From: Galerina marginata
Taxonomy: Eukaryota > Basidiomycota > Agaricomycetes > Agaricales > Galerinaceae
Direction: 5' to 3'
Assembly (NCBI GenBank): GCA_023014335.1
Contig: JAECYW010000010.1
Span: 2,170,001 to 2,234,000 of the forward strand
DNA length: 64,000 bases
Shown here: positions 1 through 10,951 of the stretch, one piece after another
Layout of the letters: the number at the start of each line of letters is the position of its first letter
How positions within the stretch are numbered: position 1 is the first letter of the stretch
Translations under genes and position numbers: made by a program
The notes under the pieces: model-generated
The model's input: the letters and a program-made list of their open reading frames with translations, nothing else
What the model was told of the DNA's origin: nothing
Database searches by the model: none

Positions 1-431
1 GTTGTAGTTGTCTTTTAGGTATTGCAAGTTCTGGTTCTTATCCTGCCTCAGCGCTTGTGCGACATCAGGGTTCTCGATAACGTCCAACACAGCCTGCGCC
101 TCAAGCTGCAGCCGCTCGTTCGTCGACACCGCGTTCTTCCTCTTCTGATCAAAGTCTGTCATACCAAATCATATCACCATCGATCAATCCCACCATTTAT
201 CGACGAGCTCAAAAGACACTCACCCGGCGGCACCTCCTTCCCAGCGTAGATCTGCTCAAACAGCGAAACAGCATAATCAAACATGTTCGTCCCCTTCGCG
301 AGCTCGTACTGTGCGAGCTGGACCTGCTCGGATGGGAAGAGGTTGATTTCTTGCAGGTGTGCGAGGAGGGGGAAGGAGAGGTGCCGGTCGAGGTAGGGGA
401 TTATCGTTTTGGAGAGGTCGTATTCCGCCAT
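1..431 (-). CDS. eIF3e (INT6): Eukaryotic translation initiation factor 3 subunit E, N-terminal part (cut by window edge)
   Basis: Start codon at 431 (minus). Exon 1 is 431-224, a 68-nt GT-AG intron follows (223-156), and exon 2 runs from 155 off the left edge on a codon boundary, giving 121 residues. The N-terminus begins MAEYDLSKTIIPYLDRHL and continues through a segment containing NMFDYAVSLFEQIY and FDQKRKNAVSTNERL, which I recognise as the conserved start of eIF3e/INT6. Family knowledge: this PCI-domain subunit of the cytoplasmic eIF3 complex helps recruit the 40S ribosome. The PCI domain itself lies outside the window. It is the only clear housekeeping gene here and marks the conserved edge of the block. 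Upstream ATGs at about 554 would add an N-terminal extension without family resemblance, so I prefer 431. Confidence 0.95.
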
Positions 432-1056
432 TTTTGGGTGGGGGAGGGGGGAGGCGGAGGTCGTCGTGGATGGTGGATGAAAGGAAATTTTGGACACAGC
501 CACGAGATTTCTCACGGATAATCTGGGCTTGCAGTTGTCCGTCCATTGGGCCAATCTTCATTCCAAATCGTCCATTCAGATATGGCAGAAATATTCAAAT
601 GCTTTTATTCCGAAGGGGTAGTCCAATCTGTTTGCGTTCTGCCTGTTGTGTTCACGAAGTGGTCCAAGAGGAGATTAGATTAAGAGTAGTCCACAGTCCG
701 CTTGGATTGGCCTTTCTGGTATTTCTCCTGAAGTCCAGAAGCTATCTGAGTAAAGGCTCGGACGGAAAAACAGCGTATGAAGTCTCGACTCGAGTAGCAA
801 GACGTTTTGGCATTCAAGGCTGAGCAGATTTTAAACTACATGGTCACAATTTGCACACGTTCCGAGGCGCGTACTGATAATAGGTAAGTCGGTGGTTACC
901 GATTACTTTCCACGGGACTAATAGATCTGCACATTTCTCGAAAACAGTTTGATTTGACTTTGATAAATCCCGAGGGATTACTCTTCGATACATATCACTT
1001 TACATATCCACATCACAAAACCGAGGAGCCATCTCCGTGGCCTCTGCTCAATCAAT
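432..1056. other. Intergenic, no gene seen
   Basis: Holds the upstream region of eIF3e and the 3' flank of the secreted-protein gene. An open frame at 359-823 (plus) overlaps the eIF3e exon and looks non-coding. Confidence 0.5.
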
Positions 1057-1445
1057 TTAAAAGACTCCAACGCTCTCCCAGTTAACCCTATCACAAAAAA
1101 ACATCATCAATTCCACCCACAAAAAATCAAATCCACCCAAAGAACTCACCCAGCAGGCGCAGTCGCACACCCCGACCCACCCCCAAGCGTCAACTGCGCA
1201 CCATTAGTGCACGAATCATGACCACCCCCAGAGATATAAAACTCGATTTCACTCGGAACCCCAGAGTAGCGGATCGACTTGGTCGAACCGCCTCCCAAGC
1301 TGAAGCATTCGCGGGAAGGCACATTGAAGCTCTGGCCTTGGGTGCCGGTGCAGTCCGCTCCAGCAAAGCCGGTGATGGTGGCTGATAGGGCTAGGGAGGC
1401 GGAGGTGAGGAGGGTGGTTGCGAGGAGGTTAATGTTGAATTGCAT
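1057..1445 (-). CDS. Small secreted protein, 108 aa
   Basis: ATG at 1445; exon 1 1445-1150, 62-nt intron 1149-1088 (donor GTGAGT, acceptor TAG), exon 2 1087-1057. Unspliced, the frame stops at the donor; spliced, it ends in NWESVGVF. The protein opens with a typical signal peptide (MQFNINLLATTLLTSASLAL, cleavage near residue 22) followed by a mature part of about 86 residues, rich in Gly, Ser and Thr, with four cysteines (in DCTG, ECFS, DSCT, GCAT) that could form two disulphides. A TATAAATA box lies at 1585-1592. I do not recognise a named family; the plan is that of fungal small secreted or effector-like proteins. Function unknown; extracellular location inferred. Confidence 0.8.
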
Positions 1446-1584
1446 AGTAAAAATGTAGCTTCTAAATGACCGCAAAAAAGGTGGGGTGAGTTGAGGGTTA
1501 TGCGACAGGATGGTGAGCAGGAGGCTTGCTAACCTGATTCGATGTAAGAAGAGGAACTGAATGAAAAAGCTCAAGAGGGACCCG

Positions 1585-1592
1585 TATTTATA
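1585..1592 (-). promoter_or_regulatory. TATA box of the 108-aa secreted protein gene
   Basis: TATAAATA on the minus strand, about 140 bp upstream of the start codon at 1445. Confidence 0.55.
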
Positions 1593-3885
1593 CCTTTTCC
1601 ATCCGACCTTAGCGCTTTAGCTTCAGTGTCCGGCCCTTTCCACTTGAACACGGGGTTCTGAATTAATCATTTCCAGAACGTACTTCACCTAACACCTCCA
1701 TAGCTATGTGGCGAGCGCCCCACCGCGAAATGGAAGGGAGAGCCGCGTATTTAGTCCCACTCGTCTCTGCTATGTACGGTGATCGTAAAAATAAAGGAAA
1801 TAAAGTTCCTAGTCAACTGGACTTTCGCTTTTCTCTGTAATTTTTTCTTGAGAGCTGCGACCGCCTTGAACAAGATTCGAAGTTACTGGCCTATTCGCAC
1901 CTGTGCGCCGGTCGCTTTTCTTTCAGGGCCTGACCGGTGCCTCCTTCCATCGGCTGAATATCGCCACGAGTACCGCTGTTACACAAGCTTTGTTAGTCAT
2001 CTCGAGCATGTACGTTGTTCTACTCGTAGATAAAAATCCAGACGGACAACTAAACATAGCACATGCATCGGACTGTCTATTTTTTTAGAACGAACTTGAA
2101 AGAGCCTAATAATCTTTACAGCATTCATCCGAGTAGAAAGATGCTTTCTATCAGGTGGCGTAGGAGCTTTATGAGATATCCCGTTTCAGTCGCTTTTGAA
2201 GTTAAATATAGTAACCGCCTAGAGTTGTCCAACTCATATAGGTCCACTTTATCCGTAAACTTCGGAAACGGGCTTTAATAGACGATTGGATACTCTCTCG
2301 TAGTACCAGGTTAGCGTCATAACAGCCTCAGCTGAGATAGATTTACACAGTGCAACGACTCGGAAGCGATAAATGCGGACAGGTGGAGGAACGCGGTTCA
2401 CTCCACCATATTATTGTAGAAGAATAAATTAAAATGAAAGAATCAGATGTGGTATCAACCTGGGCCAGCCGCTCAGACGGCATTCCGAATGTTCGGCGAA
2501 GTCAAGCGAGATATTCCATTTGAACGAGGTTATTCTGGTGGGTTTAGTTTAATTCATCGTTATAATACTCGGACATCGGACGAGGTGGAAATATAGAACT
2601 ATCATGATTCAGCCCTGGCATTCCGACTGAGAAACAACTCGTGCAATAAACGGAAGGAGCGTAACTAAATGGTGGAACCATCTGCTAATGGTTTCGGGTT
2701 GTACTCCCGGTTTCCCTGGGTAGCTTCGAGAAGATCAGTATCAAGTTTGGCCGAGTTGAAGGAGAAAGGCTTCCATAGGTCTTGAGAACAGCAGTCTCCA
2801 CGTTCACGAGTTCAGTCCGACCTCGGAAACGTAACTTCTGATGCGATTTAGAAACGGTCGCGACCCCGCAAAGTGATTGCCGCACTGTCACGCCACCTGG
2901 CACCGATGCGTTAATTACGACTTCGTCGCTATTTTCAGAAATGACGACCAAATGGGCCTGAAATGTGTTATAGACTCTATTTCGAGTGAAAGTCGGTGAA
3001 CACTGAAAAATCTTTCAGTGACGCGCTTTGATTCGCTTTCTTCTCTATAAATTCCCCACGCGACTAATAAATACATCATTAACTCGCTAGACCCATGCCG
3101 ACTTATTTACAGCATAGACTTCCTAGTGAGACGGGATATTGCTCACCACCTGGGTCCGCCGAAGTAGATATGTATCATGGTCGTATCATGGGTTTTACTT
3201 CTCCAGCTGTTGGGCTTTTCCAGCCGTAGGTAATTGACGTCATACATACCACTTCGACGTCCTTCCTTTCTGGGGCCCGAGGTCATCTTCTGATAGTGCG
3301 AAAGTTTTGAACTGGATGACCTACTGAGGTTCACTTCAGCTTACTGTTAAGCCTCAAGGATGTCGGAACGGCCTTTTCCAACCATACCCTCCCTCGTATA
3401 GTAAATCGGGAGGTCCGAATGAGCTAGGTAAATTAGATTCTATAGATTGACTTGGCGATTGTAGAGAATGGAAACGAAGAAAGACGCAATGACGATTATG
3501 TATGATGTTGTTGACACTATCGATACGAGTGCGGGAGAATCAAGGAGGTCAGTATGAGTAGAATTTCTTCGACGATGACAGCAAGGAGGTCAACTCGCTG
3601 ATGAGCAGCGGTGACAAAAGGGTCGAGCCTTTTGGTTCCTGGCCAGGTCCAACGACTATGACCTAGTCAATAGTCGGGAAACGAGCAGTCATCGAGGAAA
3701 AACTGAGTTCTTCCGAACCGAACTCGTGGCGTGCGGCGTCTCTGCTCGAGCGTTCAATTCGTTGTCAATTCGGTGGCCCATGGGAAGACTGGCTCAATGC
3801 ATGTCGCCCCATCTCGAGTTTGTGGTGTGTAAGGTTCTTTAAAGTGCGCCATTGACATTTTCCTTCGAAAACTAAAAGTATTTGC
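1593..3885. other. 2.3 kb without a recognisable gene
   Basis: Only short open frames (under 90 codons) in mixed frames, none with a recognisable domain or a consistent splice pattern. A short perfect palindrome (CACTGAAAAATCTTTCAGTG) lies near 3001-3020. Confidence 0.5.
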
Positions 3886-3893
3886 GGTGGAGA

Positions 3894-4458
3894 CAAGGGG
3901 CTTCTAGCGGAAGATCCCGAGACCTCCACTCCCCTCGTCGTGTACCGATTACATAATCTAAGGGAAAGGATATATCAGGAAGGTACAACCAAATTCGGAC
4001 GGGTTCCCTTCGCCTAGATTTGATCACGGTGGGTGCACGACTGTACTTCCACCATTGCATTCGTTTTTTCGTAGCTCCTGCCACAAAAGCACTTAGAACA
4101 TCATTCTTATGATTTAGGCTTGTATACTGTCCGCCCCATTCAAGTTTCAGCCTTGATTTCCCGCATCACATCATGTCCCCGTCCAGTACACCAGCAATAC
4201 ACCAGTGACCAAGCTGGAAAGCAGTAGAATAGTGACGAAAATCTCTAAACCCTAGAGCTTGCCCAACTTAGAATTTTAATCAAGTTCAGCTTAATTTGCA
4301 TTGGATATGCTCTTTATTGAAGCTGAAGACACGAATTTCTTTGAAGGCGTGACGTGTCCTTCCTGATACGGACGTGTACCGTGACCGATCTCACAAAATC
4401 GTCACGGTACACGACAAGGGGAGTGGAGGTCTCGGGATCTTCCGATGGAAGCCCCTTG
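3894..4458 (+). mobile_element. hAT-type MITE, copy 1 (565 bp)
   Basis: Terminal inverted repeats of about 54 bp with few mismatches, starting CAAGGGGCTTC and ending GAAGCCCCTTG. They are flanked by a perfect 8-bp target duplication GGTGGAGA at 3886-3893 and 4459-4466. An 8-bp duplication together with a TIR starting CAAGG is characteristic of the hAT superfamily. There is no transposase; the roughly 70-codon open frame inside is probably fortuitous. A subterminal hairpin of 13-bp arms (CGTGTACCGTGAC and its complement) sits just inside the right end. A near-identical second copy in opposite orientation is at 8437-8996. Confidence 0.93.
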
Positions 4459-4466
4459 GGTGGAGA

Positions 4467-5531
4467 TGAACGGTGATAGCGCGAGATGCGAGGGACGGAC
4501 AAAGCCGAAAGGGCGCTTATGTACGCGGACGCCACACGAAGACAAGAGTTGCCAGATAAGGAAAATTGAACATTAATTCAGGTGGCCATGGGTAGCTATA
4601 ATTCCGCCCATGTCAACCTAGATCAAGCTTAACAACTTAGTCGACTCGGAAGTTCGACTCATCAATCTTGTGTACAAGACTTTGTACTGATGAGGACAGC
4701 TTTACTCATTCGCCATGAAGTAGCCAGTAATCGTTGTTGACCTACCATGCAGCCGACCCGGCTGGGGAAAAAATAACACCAAAGGACAGGAATTTTATGA
4801 CAGGGACGTCAGATGTTCAATCCTTTCTGAAGCACCGCAATGTAATCAGAAAAACCTCGACAAACGGCTCTGCCTGTGGTCCCGATAAGAATGTATCAAT
4901 CCGGCAATACAGTTTATATGCTGGTTTTCTACACATGCAAACGTGTACTTTGACCGTTGTTGAACTCGGAAATCTACTCCTAAAAGTCTGCTAGTACTCA
5001 GGGGCTCCACTGGCAGAGTTGTATGAATGATGCTAATTGACAGTGCGCGCAAGCGTGTCACAATAGCCTTGTGGAGCACTAGGTGGTTCTATATATTCAG
5101 CAAGTTCCCTTGTGCAGTCTATTTTGGAGGCATTGATACACGGTCAAATCAATGCCATGGAACGACGGATCGTGATTGTCCTATCGAAATCCAGGCACGA
5201 CCAACAATAACCGGATAGCTGGATTCTCTGGTGTACCGCAAAGGTCCAGGTAGTAGGAATCTATGTTGGATATCATTGATCTTAAAACTATATTGAGCGT
5301 CGTGTAGAGTTATCTGAACAAGGTGAAAGACCGAAGTAACTACGACACTTTAGGCGTACCTGTGAATCATATGGTTAGCCGATATTACAATTGCACACGT
5401 CGACTTTGAAGGATTAACACTAACTGCAGGGACAAGCTACATGGGGAAAATACCCATACTACGTGCCTCGACTTTTACTCTGCGTCTTCCCAACCCAGAC
5501 TCGTGTGTCAGTACTGACAGGTTCTGTGGAA
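4467..5531. other. Intergenic, no gene seen
   Basis: Short open frames only. The TATA box of the following gene is at its right edge. Confidence 0.5.
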
Positions 5532-5538
5532 TATAAAA
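5532..5538 (+). promoter_or_regulatory. TATA box of the 77-aa cysteine-rich protein gene
   Basis: TATAAAA, 60 bp upstream of the ATG at 5598. Confidence 0.55.
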
Positions 5539-5597
5539 TCAAGCGAAGGCTTTAGACGAAGTATCAGAATCCCCCAAGTAACTTCGACCACACAACG

Positions 5598-5965
5598 ATG
5601 AAATTCTCTTCTACCATCATCATCTCCACGATTGGTCTCTTCCCCATATTCACCATTGGGGCTCCTCAGACGACCCCACCACTAACAACCTGTGTCGGAA
5701 ATGGAAAGTTTCAGGTATATGACCTACCCTTCCAACCGACCTCCTTTGATTTGGTATTGGTTGTACTAATTGACTATCATTTAAGTAGAATTGCCCAACA
5801 TTTTGCGCGTCATGCTGTGCCCAATTCCCTACAGCCTTCGAATGTACGCCCACCCGCAACACATGCGTCTCTGACTGCCGTACGTTTCTTCCGCACACAA
5901 ATTCAGCTTAAGACCCTGCTGATGAACCCCATTCTATAGTTGAACTAGGAAGAGAACCGTTGTAA
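5598..5965 (+). CDS. Small secreted cysteine-rich protein, 77 aa
   Basis: ATG at 5598; exons 5598-5714, 5789-5879, 5940-5965; introns of 74 and 60 nt (donors GTATAT and GTACGT, acceptors TAG). The first 22-24 residues form a signal peptide (MKFSSTIIISTIGLFPIFTI, then GAPQT). The mature part of about 55 residues has eight cysteines, one adjacent pair (SCC) and the order TTC..NC..FC..SCC..EC..TC..DC. Eight cysteines with a central CC recalls hydrophobins and other small secreted disulphide proteins, but hydrophobins need two adjacent CC pairs and longer hydrophobic loops, so I do not assign it to that family. Probably a secreted effector-like protein. The acceptor of intron 1 could also be the AG at 5784-5785, which would break the frame. 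Confidence 0.8.
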
Positions 5966-6614
5966 TAATCATGCTACTTGGCCAGGATGTAAATGAGACA
6001 ATAGGTGAACCAACTGGCCTCCAATTACCAGATTTAAGAACACGATCTATTGAATATTAAGAATTATCCTCATACATGATTTGATTTGCCGAGAGGCTAG
6101 CCAGCGGCGATGGCTAACCTAAGGCCGACACTGAGTTTATCAGATAAGATGCCAAGAACGCCGAACTTGCTCTTGATCTGGGACCCGGGCCTGTGACTTC
6201 TGCATGCGAACATGATTATTTTCGGGTCCTAATATTCCCAGTCCTTCGACACTGGCAGGTTCCCACACTGGCCTGGGTACAAGTGAACACGAATTCGACA
6301 CTACCCAACGCAAGCCAGGGGGAGTATCAATTATTGTGCATCCGAGCTCATGTCCAAGCGTCGCCAACACTCGACGAATCATGAAGAATAAACTCGTGTG
6401 GATTAATATTCAGTATTATGGCTGGAACCCCGCAACGTCGTTTGAGATGACTGGCCATCTGCCGAGTATCTGATCCCACCAAATGCCACGTCCGTTATAT
6501 CGGCTGCAAAATTAGAATCTGCGCCTTCATGCTGTGCTTGTCGCAATTTGAGAACAAGATAGGTGAGCAATAAGAAGGAATGTTCCTCTTGACGGCAAGT
6601 GGTCACCTTCGGCG
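5966..6614. other. Intergenic, no gene seen
   Basis: Upstream region of the membrane-protein gene at 6615. No coding signal beyond short open frames. Confidence 0.45.
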
Positions 6615-8327
6615 ATGCTCCTCATTATCGTCCTCCATCTCCTTCAGCACTTTATTCACGCTGAAGCTGCCCCTTATTCCAGCCTCTTCTCTCGACAGCC
6701 CGATATTAGTCCCACTCTTCCTCAAGCATGCGTGTGCGCAGATACTCGAACAAAATGGGATATTTTGTGGAGCTGCCTTGTCACCATCTTTGCCTGTTCG
6801 TGGGTGTCTGTGCACCCAAACATCCCAGATGCGCGTGGAAGTCTATGGAACAAGGCATTTCGGCACCTAAAACTCCTCTTCTGGTCAATTATTTCACCGG
6901 AACTCATCATATTTTGGGCCGCAAGACAGTGGCTAGGCGCACGTGAATTGGCAAAGGAAAACAGTGGTGCATTTTCTTTCACTTATCAATGGCTAACTCG
7001 TATGCTTACCGTAACTTTTCTCGGATTCATCTAGAATTTGGATGGACGATGACACATGGTTATTTTATTCAGATGGGCGGTTTCTTTTTGTATGACGGTG
7101 AAAGAGCCGTTGGTGTACTTGGCCCAGAGCAACTCAAAACACGGCTTCGGAACAACGAGATACTGATGCCAACTATCACGGAGAAAGAAATTAACGATAG
7201 GAGCAAAGGCGACGGACTCTCGAAGTCTATTGTCCTCGTGCAAACGGCGTGGTTTCTTGCGCAATGTATTGCACGTAAAGTCGAAGGCTTGGACGTCACC
7301 GAATTAGAACTCGTAACGCTCGCATTTGCCGCCCTCAACTCGATTATGTATGCCTTTTGGTGGAACAAGCCGCTCAACGTCCAAACCACTGTTCCGGTTT
7401 ACCTTTTGCCACCCCCTCTCCCATTAACCGAAACATTTGAAACAACAGTTGAGCAGCCTGTACCAGGTGAAGTACAACCCGAGCCAGCGGAAGCAAAAAA
7501 TAAGTCAGATGAAGTACTGGCCGGAATATCTGGAGAAAGACCTGAACCAGATGAAGTACAGCCCGAGGCTGCTGAAGCACATGCCAACGTAGCCGATGGA
7601 CGACCAATACCAGCTGCAACACAACTTGGATATAAAGCGTATGCTGGTATGTACATGCAGCCCTTAACCGTAAACTAGGGATAATTATACTCAAATTCAT
7701 TTAGATTCTACAACTATCAGTAACGTAGATGTTGTATCTCTGCCTTCCCCTTCGGAACATCGATTCTCACTCCCGAGTTTAGATCTTCGGCCAGAATCAC
7801 CGTACCAGAACCCTCGCGGTGCTTTGTTTCAGAACGAAATCCGGCTCCGTACAAAATGGCGAAAGTTCGTTCTTACCAAATTTGCGAGCGGAATAGCAAG
7901 CAGCACCGTCAGCGAAGACGCGAGCGCCGTCGGGACATTTTACGCTCACGACAGCGGTTCTGGGCATTTTTGGGTTTTTCCCGTGGTTGGCGTTGTATTT
8001 GGTTCCATTCATTGTGCTGGGTGGCATTTCCAGTTCATTTCGCCAGTCGAGGGAAAAGTCTGGCGTGCATGCGCTGTTTTAATCACTGGTATACCAGCAA
8101 TTTGGCTCGCATTAGCTTCTATTACAAGATCAATCAGACACAGACGCTTAAAAATGAGGACTTACAATGTTTATTTTATATGCGTTGATATCCTAGTAGC
8201 TGGGCTACCCCCAATTTATGTTCTCGCGCGAGTTGCGCTCTTGGTAGAAGCACTTATTTCACTTCGAAACCTTCCGCCTGGAGCATTACCAGTGGTCGAG
8301 TGGACTTCATTTTTACCACACATTTGA
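6615..8327 (+). CDS. Multi-pass membrane protein of an unnamed Agaricomycete family, about 527 aa
   Basis: Exons 6615-6963, 7035-7646 and 7705-8327. Intron 2 is 58 nt. For intron 1 I prefer the donor at 6964, because it joins AKEN to FGWTMTHGYF, the spacing I remember for the family; a 35-nt intron 7000-7034 keeps the same phase and would add 12 residues. The N-terminus looks like a signal peptide (LLIIVLHLLQHFIHAEA). Helices follow around WDILWSCLVTIFACSWV, LLFWSIISPELIIFW, the middle of exon 2 (LVTLAFAALNSIMYAFWW), and several in exon 3 (HFWVFPVVGVVFGSIHCAGW, ITGIPAIWLALASI, PIYVLARVALLVEALISL). Between them is an acidic, proline-rich loop of about 70 residues with EVQPE-like repeats. The C-terminus ends VEWTSFLPHI. 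Family knowledge: many paralogues occur in mushroom genomes, all annotated hypothetical. Function unknown. Confidence 0.85.
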
Positions 8328-8436
8328 TCAAAACTAAAATTGTAGATATCGAATTCTATTGTTTCCGGCTCTGTTACGAGTTCGACATTAGGAGGACTCG
8401 TCCTCAACTCAACCTCAACTCGTCCTTAGCTGGACA

Positions 8437-8996
8437 CAAGGGGCTTCCATCGGAAGATCCCGAGACCTCCACTCCCCTTGTCGTGTACCGTGACGATTTT
8501 GTGAGATCGGTCACGGTACACGTCCGTATCAGGAAGGACACGTCACGCCTTCAAAGAAATTCGTGTCTTCAGCTTCAATAAAGAGCATATCCAATGCAAA
8601 TTAAGCTGAACTTGATTAAAATTCTAAGTTGGGCAAGCTCTAGGGTTTAGAGATTTTCGTCACTATTCTACTGCTTTCCAGCTTGGTCACTGGTGTATTG
8701 CTGGTGTACTGGACGGGGACATGATGTGATGCGGGAAATCAAGGCTGAAACTTGAATGGGGCGGACAGTATACAAGCCTAAATCATAAGAATGATGTTCT
8801 AAGTGCTTTTGTGGCAGGAGCTACGAAAAAACGAATGCAATGGTGGAAGTACAGTCGTGCACCCACCGTGATCAAATCTAGGCGAAGGGAACCCGTCCGA
8901 ATTTGGTTGTACCTTCCTGATATATCCTTTCCCTTAGATTATGTAATCGGTACACGACGAGTGGAGGTCTCGGGATCTTCCGCTAGAAGCCCCTTG
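8437..8996 (-). mobile_element. hAT-type MITE, copy 2 (560 bp, inverted relative to copy 1)
   Basis: Starts CAAGGGGCTTC and ends GAAGCCCCTTG, flanked by a perfect 8-bp duplication GCTGGACA at 8429-8436 and 8997-9004. As far as I can read it, it is the reverse complement of copy 1 except for a 5-bp deletion in one TIR. It lies 109 bp downstream of the membrane-protein stop codon. It has no transposase, so an autonomous hAT element must act in trans. Confidence 0.93.
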
Positions 8997-9004
8997 GCTG
9001 GACA

Positions 9005-9277
9005 AAGGTCACATTAAGTACCGGCGACTCCCGTGATGACATTAGCTAATCATTTGTTTTAATTTTCCGTAACTTGCAATGCTTCCCCATCTTTGTCGAC
9101 GGTGTACCCACTAACTCACTACCCTATAACGGCGTTAGTAGCTGTACATTGACGCTACACCACCTAATCAATCCTATGTGTTTGCCTACCGGTATACCTC
9201 TGCCACTGCCGGAGGTGATATGCCTCAGTGAGTCTACGCCGCTGCTCCTATCTCAGGCAGAACCGCACCGTGACCCA
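9005..9277. other. Intergenic between MITE copy 2 and the TIR element
   Basis: No gene seen. Confidence 0.4.
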
Positions 9278-9284
9278 AGTCACC

Positions 9285-10293
9285 CTCAGTAAATACGAAA
9301 GTCGGACGATAGTCTGCCTAAGTCGGGAAAGAGTCTAAAAGGGCGTTTTTGAAACTTTTTGTAGACTCTTAGCTGACTAGAAAATCGTGATGAAATCACA
9401 CGCAAAGTCAGCAATAAGTCAGACACTAGTCAGGCATCAGTCAATTCAGCAAGTGAGCATTCTAATCACGATAATAGTCATATAAAAGTCGGTCCAAATG
9501 TTGAGAGATCACAGAAAACGAGATATATTATGTGCTAGTAGTTACAGAATAGACTAAGGTGATATTATACAGAGGTACCGTGTTTCTATACCCCGCAAAA
9601 AGCATATTGCCCCCTTCAGACTATGTAGCCCCCATCTTTGGACTAGCAGCTGTTGATTCTGTGCCTAAAAAATGAGCATAAGTAAAAGAAATCGCATTAT
9701 GGAGATTCACTGGCTCACTTGGTTCAGTTTCCGGTATTCAATGCTAGAGATAAATACAACTGGATGATGGACCCGACAAGGTTAGTCGTAGGCTGAAAAT
9801 GAGAACTGAGAATGACACGTACCCTAGTGCGGCTCTCCTATGGTTGTAGATTCGATGATTCCGATTAACGCTAAGAAGTGTTGGGTATCAGCAGCAGTAC
9901 TATAAAGATAACAGATTGACTCACTGTTCTTTCTAGCCAGACTTTCGTGGGGGAAAGGAAGGGAGGGAGGATCGACTCGGTGGTGGTGGTGGTGGTGAAG
10001 GACAAGTTGCAAAGTCGCCCGAGTTGAGAATTTGAACATCGTATCCACGTGATGTGAGGGTTCCGAAACGAAAATATCGCCAAGTTCGAATTCAAGGTGA
10101 GCTAGAGACATGAAGTGATAAAAAACACTAGATACTCTGACCGGGGTATGACTAAATTCTGACTGATATACGACTAGATTTGTGATGCCAAGAAAGGTTG
10201 TCCAGACTCGTGGCAACGCACGAATATTAACCGACTCTTGACTGACTTTTGTATGAATATTGATGATTTTGTCCGACTTTCCTTTTTACTGAG
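9285..10293. mobile_element. Non-autonomous DNA transposon with 23-bp TIRs and subterminal AGTC repeats (1009 bp)
   Basis: The left end reads CTCAGTAAATACGAAAGTCG and the reverse complement of the right end reads CTCAGTAAAAAGGAAAGTCG; both continue GAC, giving 23 bp with two mismatches. The flanks carry a 7-bp direct repeat AGTCACC (9278-9284 and 10294-10300), read as the target duplication. Both ends hold many subterminal AAGTCGG/AGTCAG motifs in inverted arrangement, as seen in elements whose transposase binds clustered subterminal sites. The interior contains a GGT microsatellite near 9979-9996 and open frames up to 130 codons without a recognisable transposase. I cannot assign a superfamily; 7-bp duplications are not typical of hAT or Tc1/mariner. 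Confidence 0.72.
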
Positions 10294-10300
10294 AGTCACC

Positions 10301-10951
10301 GGCGACGAACAGTGGCAGCAAGTTTAGGTGAGTTCACTGTCACCCAATGATCACCACCGATGGCTTACACCCAGAAGATTCACCTCCACGTTGCTCATTC
10401 CCGTGCGCCCCTCCTTCACGCGATGTGGGTCGGGTTCGATCACTCAACACCCAATCAGCACCACTATGGAGGCAACCAGCAGCGGCAGAAGACAACGAGG
10501 CAGCGAGGTCAACAGTGAGGTGGGTAACGGCACACAACCCCCTTCTATTCTTCGAATGACGGAAGGTGAGGTCGGCTGGGGTAAACCGTGACAGCAACCA
10601 GTTGCCTCAGTTGGCGGCGGCTTGGCTCGTCAATCAACCGGGTATGGGCATGGCGGCGGCACGCCATCGCCTCTCCTTGTCAATCACCGCTGGGCTGTGT
10701 ACCAAATTGCGACGATAGACGACTATACGCGACACAGCCGTGAATTATATCGACGCTCTCATTGCCATAGTCGTATTCACTTTTCCAAGTCTTCGATAGT
10801 ACGGTGCAGTTTACGGTGAGACCTATGCAGTCTTCTTAGTCGTAATTTCTTGTTACCTTTGCTTCTCGAGGAGGGCGCATCGACCTAGACGCAGTAGAAC
10901 CCGCTCGAAGCTTTTTTTTGGGAATGAGTACACAGGCAATCTACTGCAATA
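10301..10951. other. Intergenic, no gene seen
   Basis: GC-rich stretch with overlapping short open frames on both strands at 10330-10600 and no supportable gene. Confidence 0.4.

Noticed and set aside
359..823. 154-codon plus-strand open frame
   Set aside because: Antisense to the eIF3e first exon; composition is a reflection of that exon, with no start context or domain.
3872..4084. 70-codon frame repeated in both MITEs
   Set aside because: It is duplicated only because the MITE is; no transposase motif.
5598..5965. Hydrophobin
   Set aside because: Eight cysteines and a signal peptide, but only one CC pair instead of two; spacing does not fit.
9824..10216. 130-codon frame with a His run inside the TIR element
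   Set aside because: The His run is a GGT microsatellite read in reverse; no transposase features.
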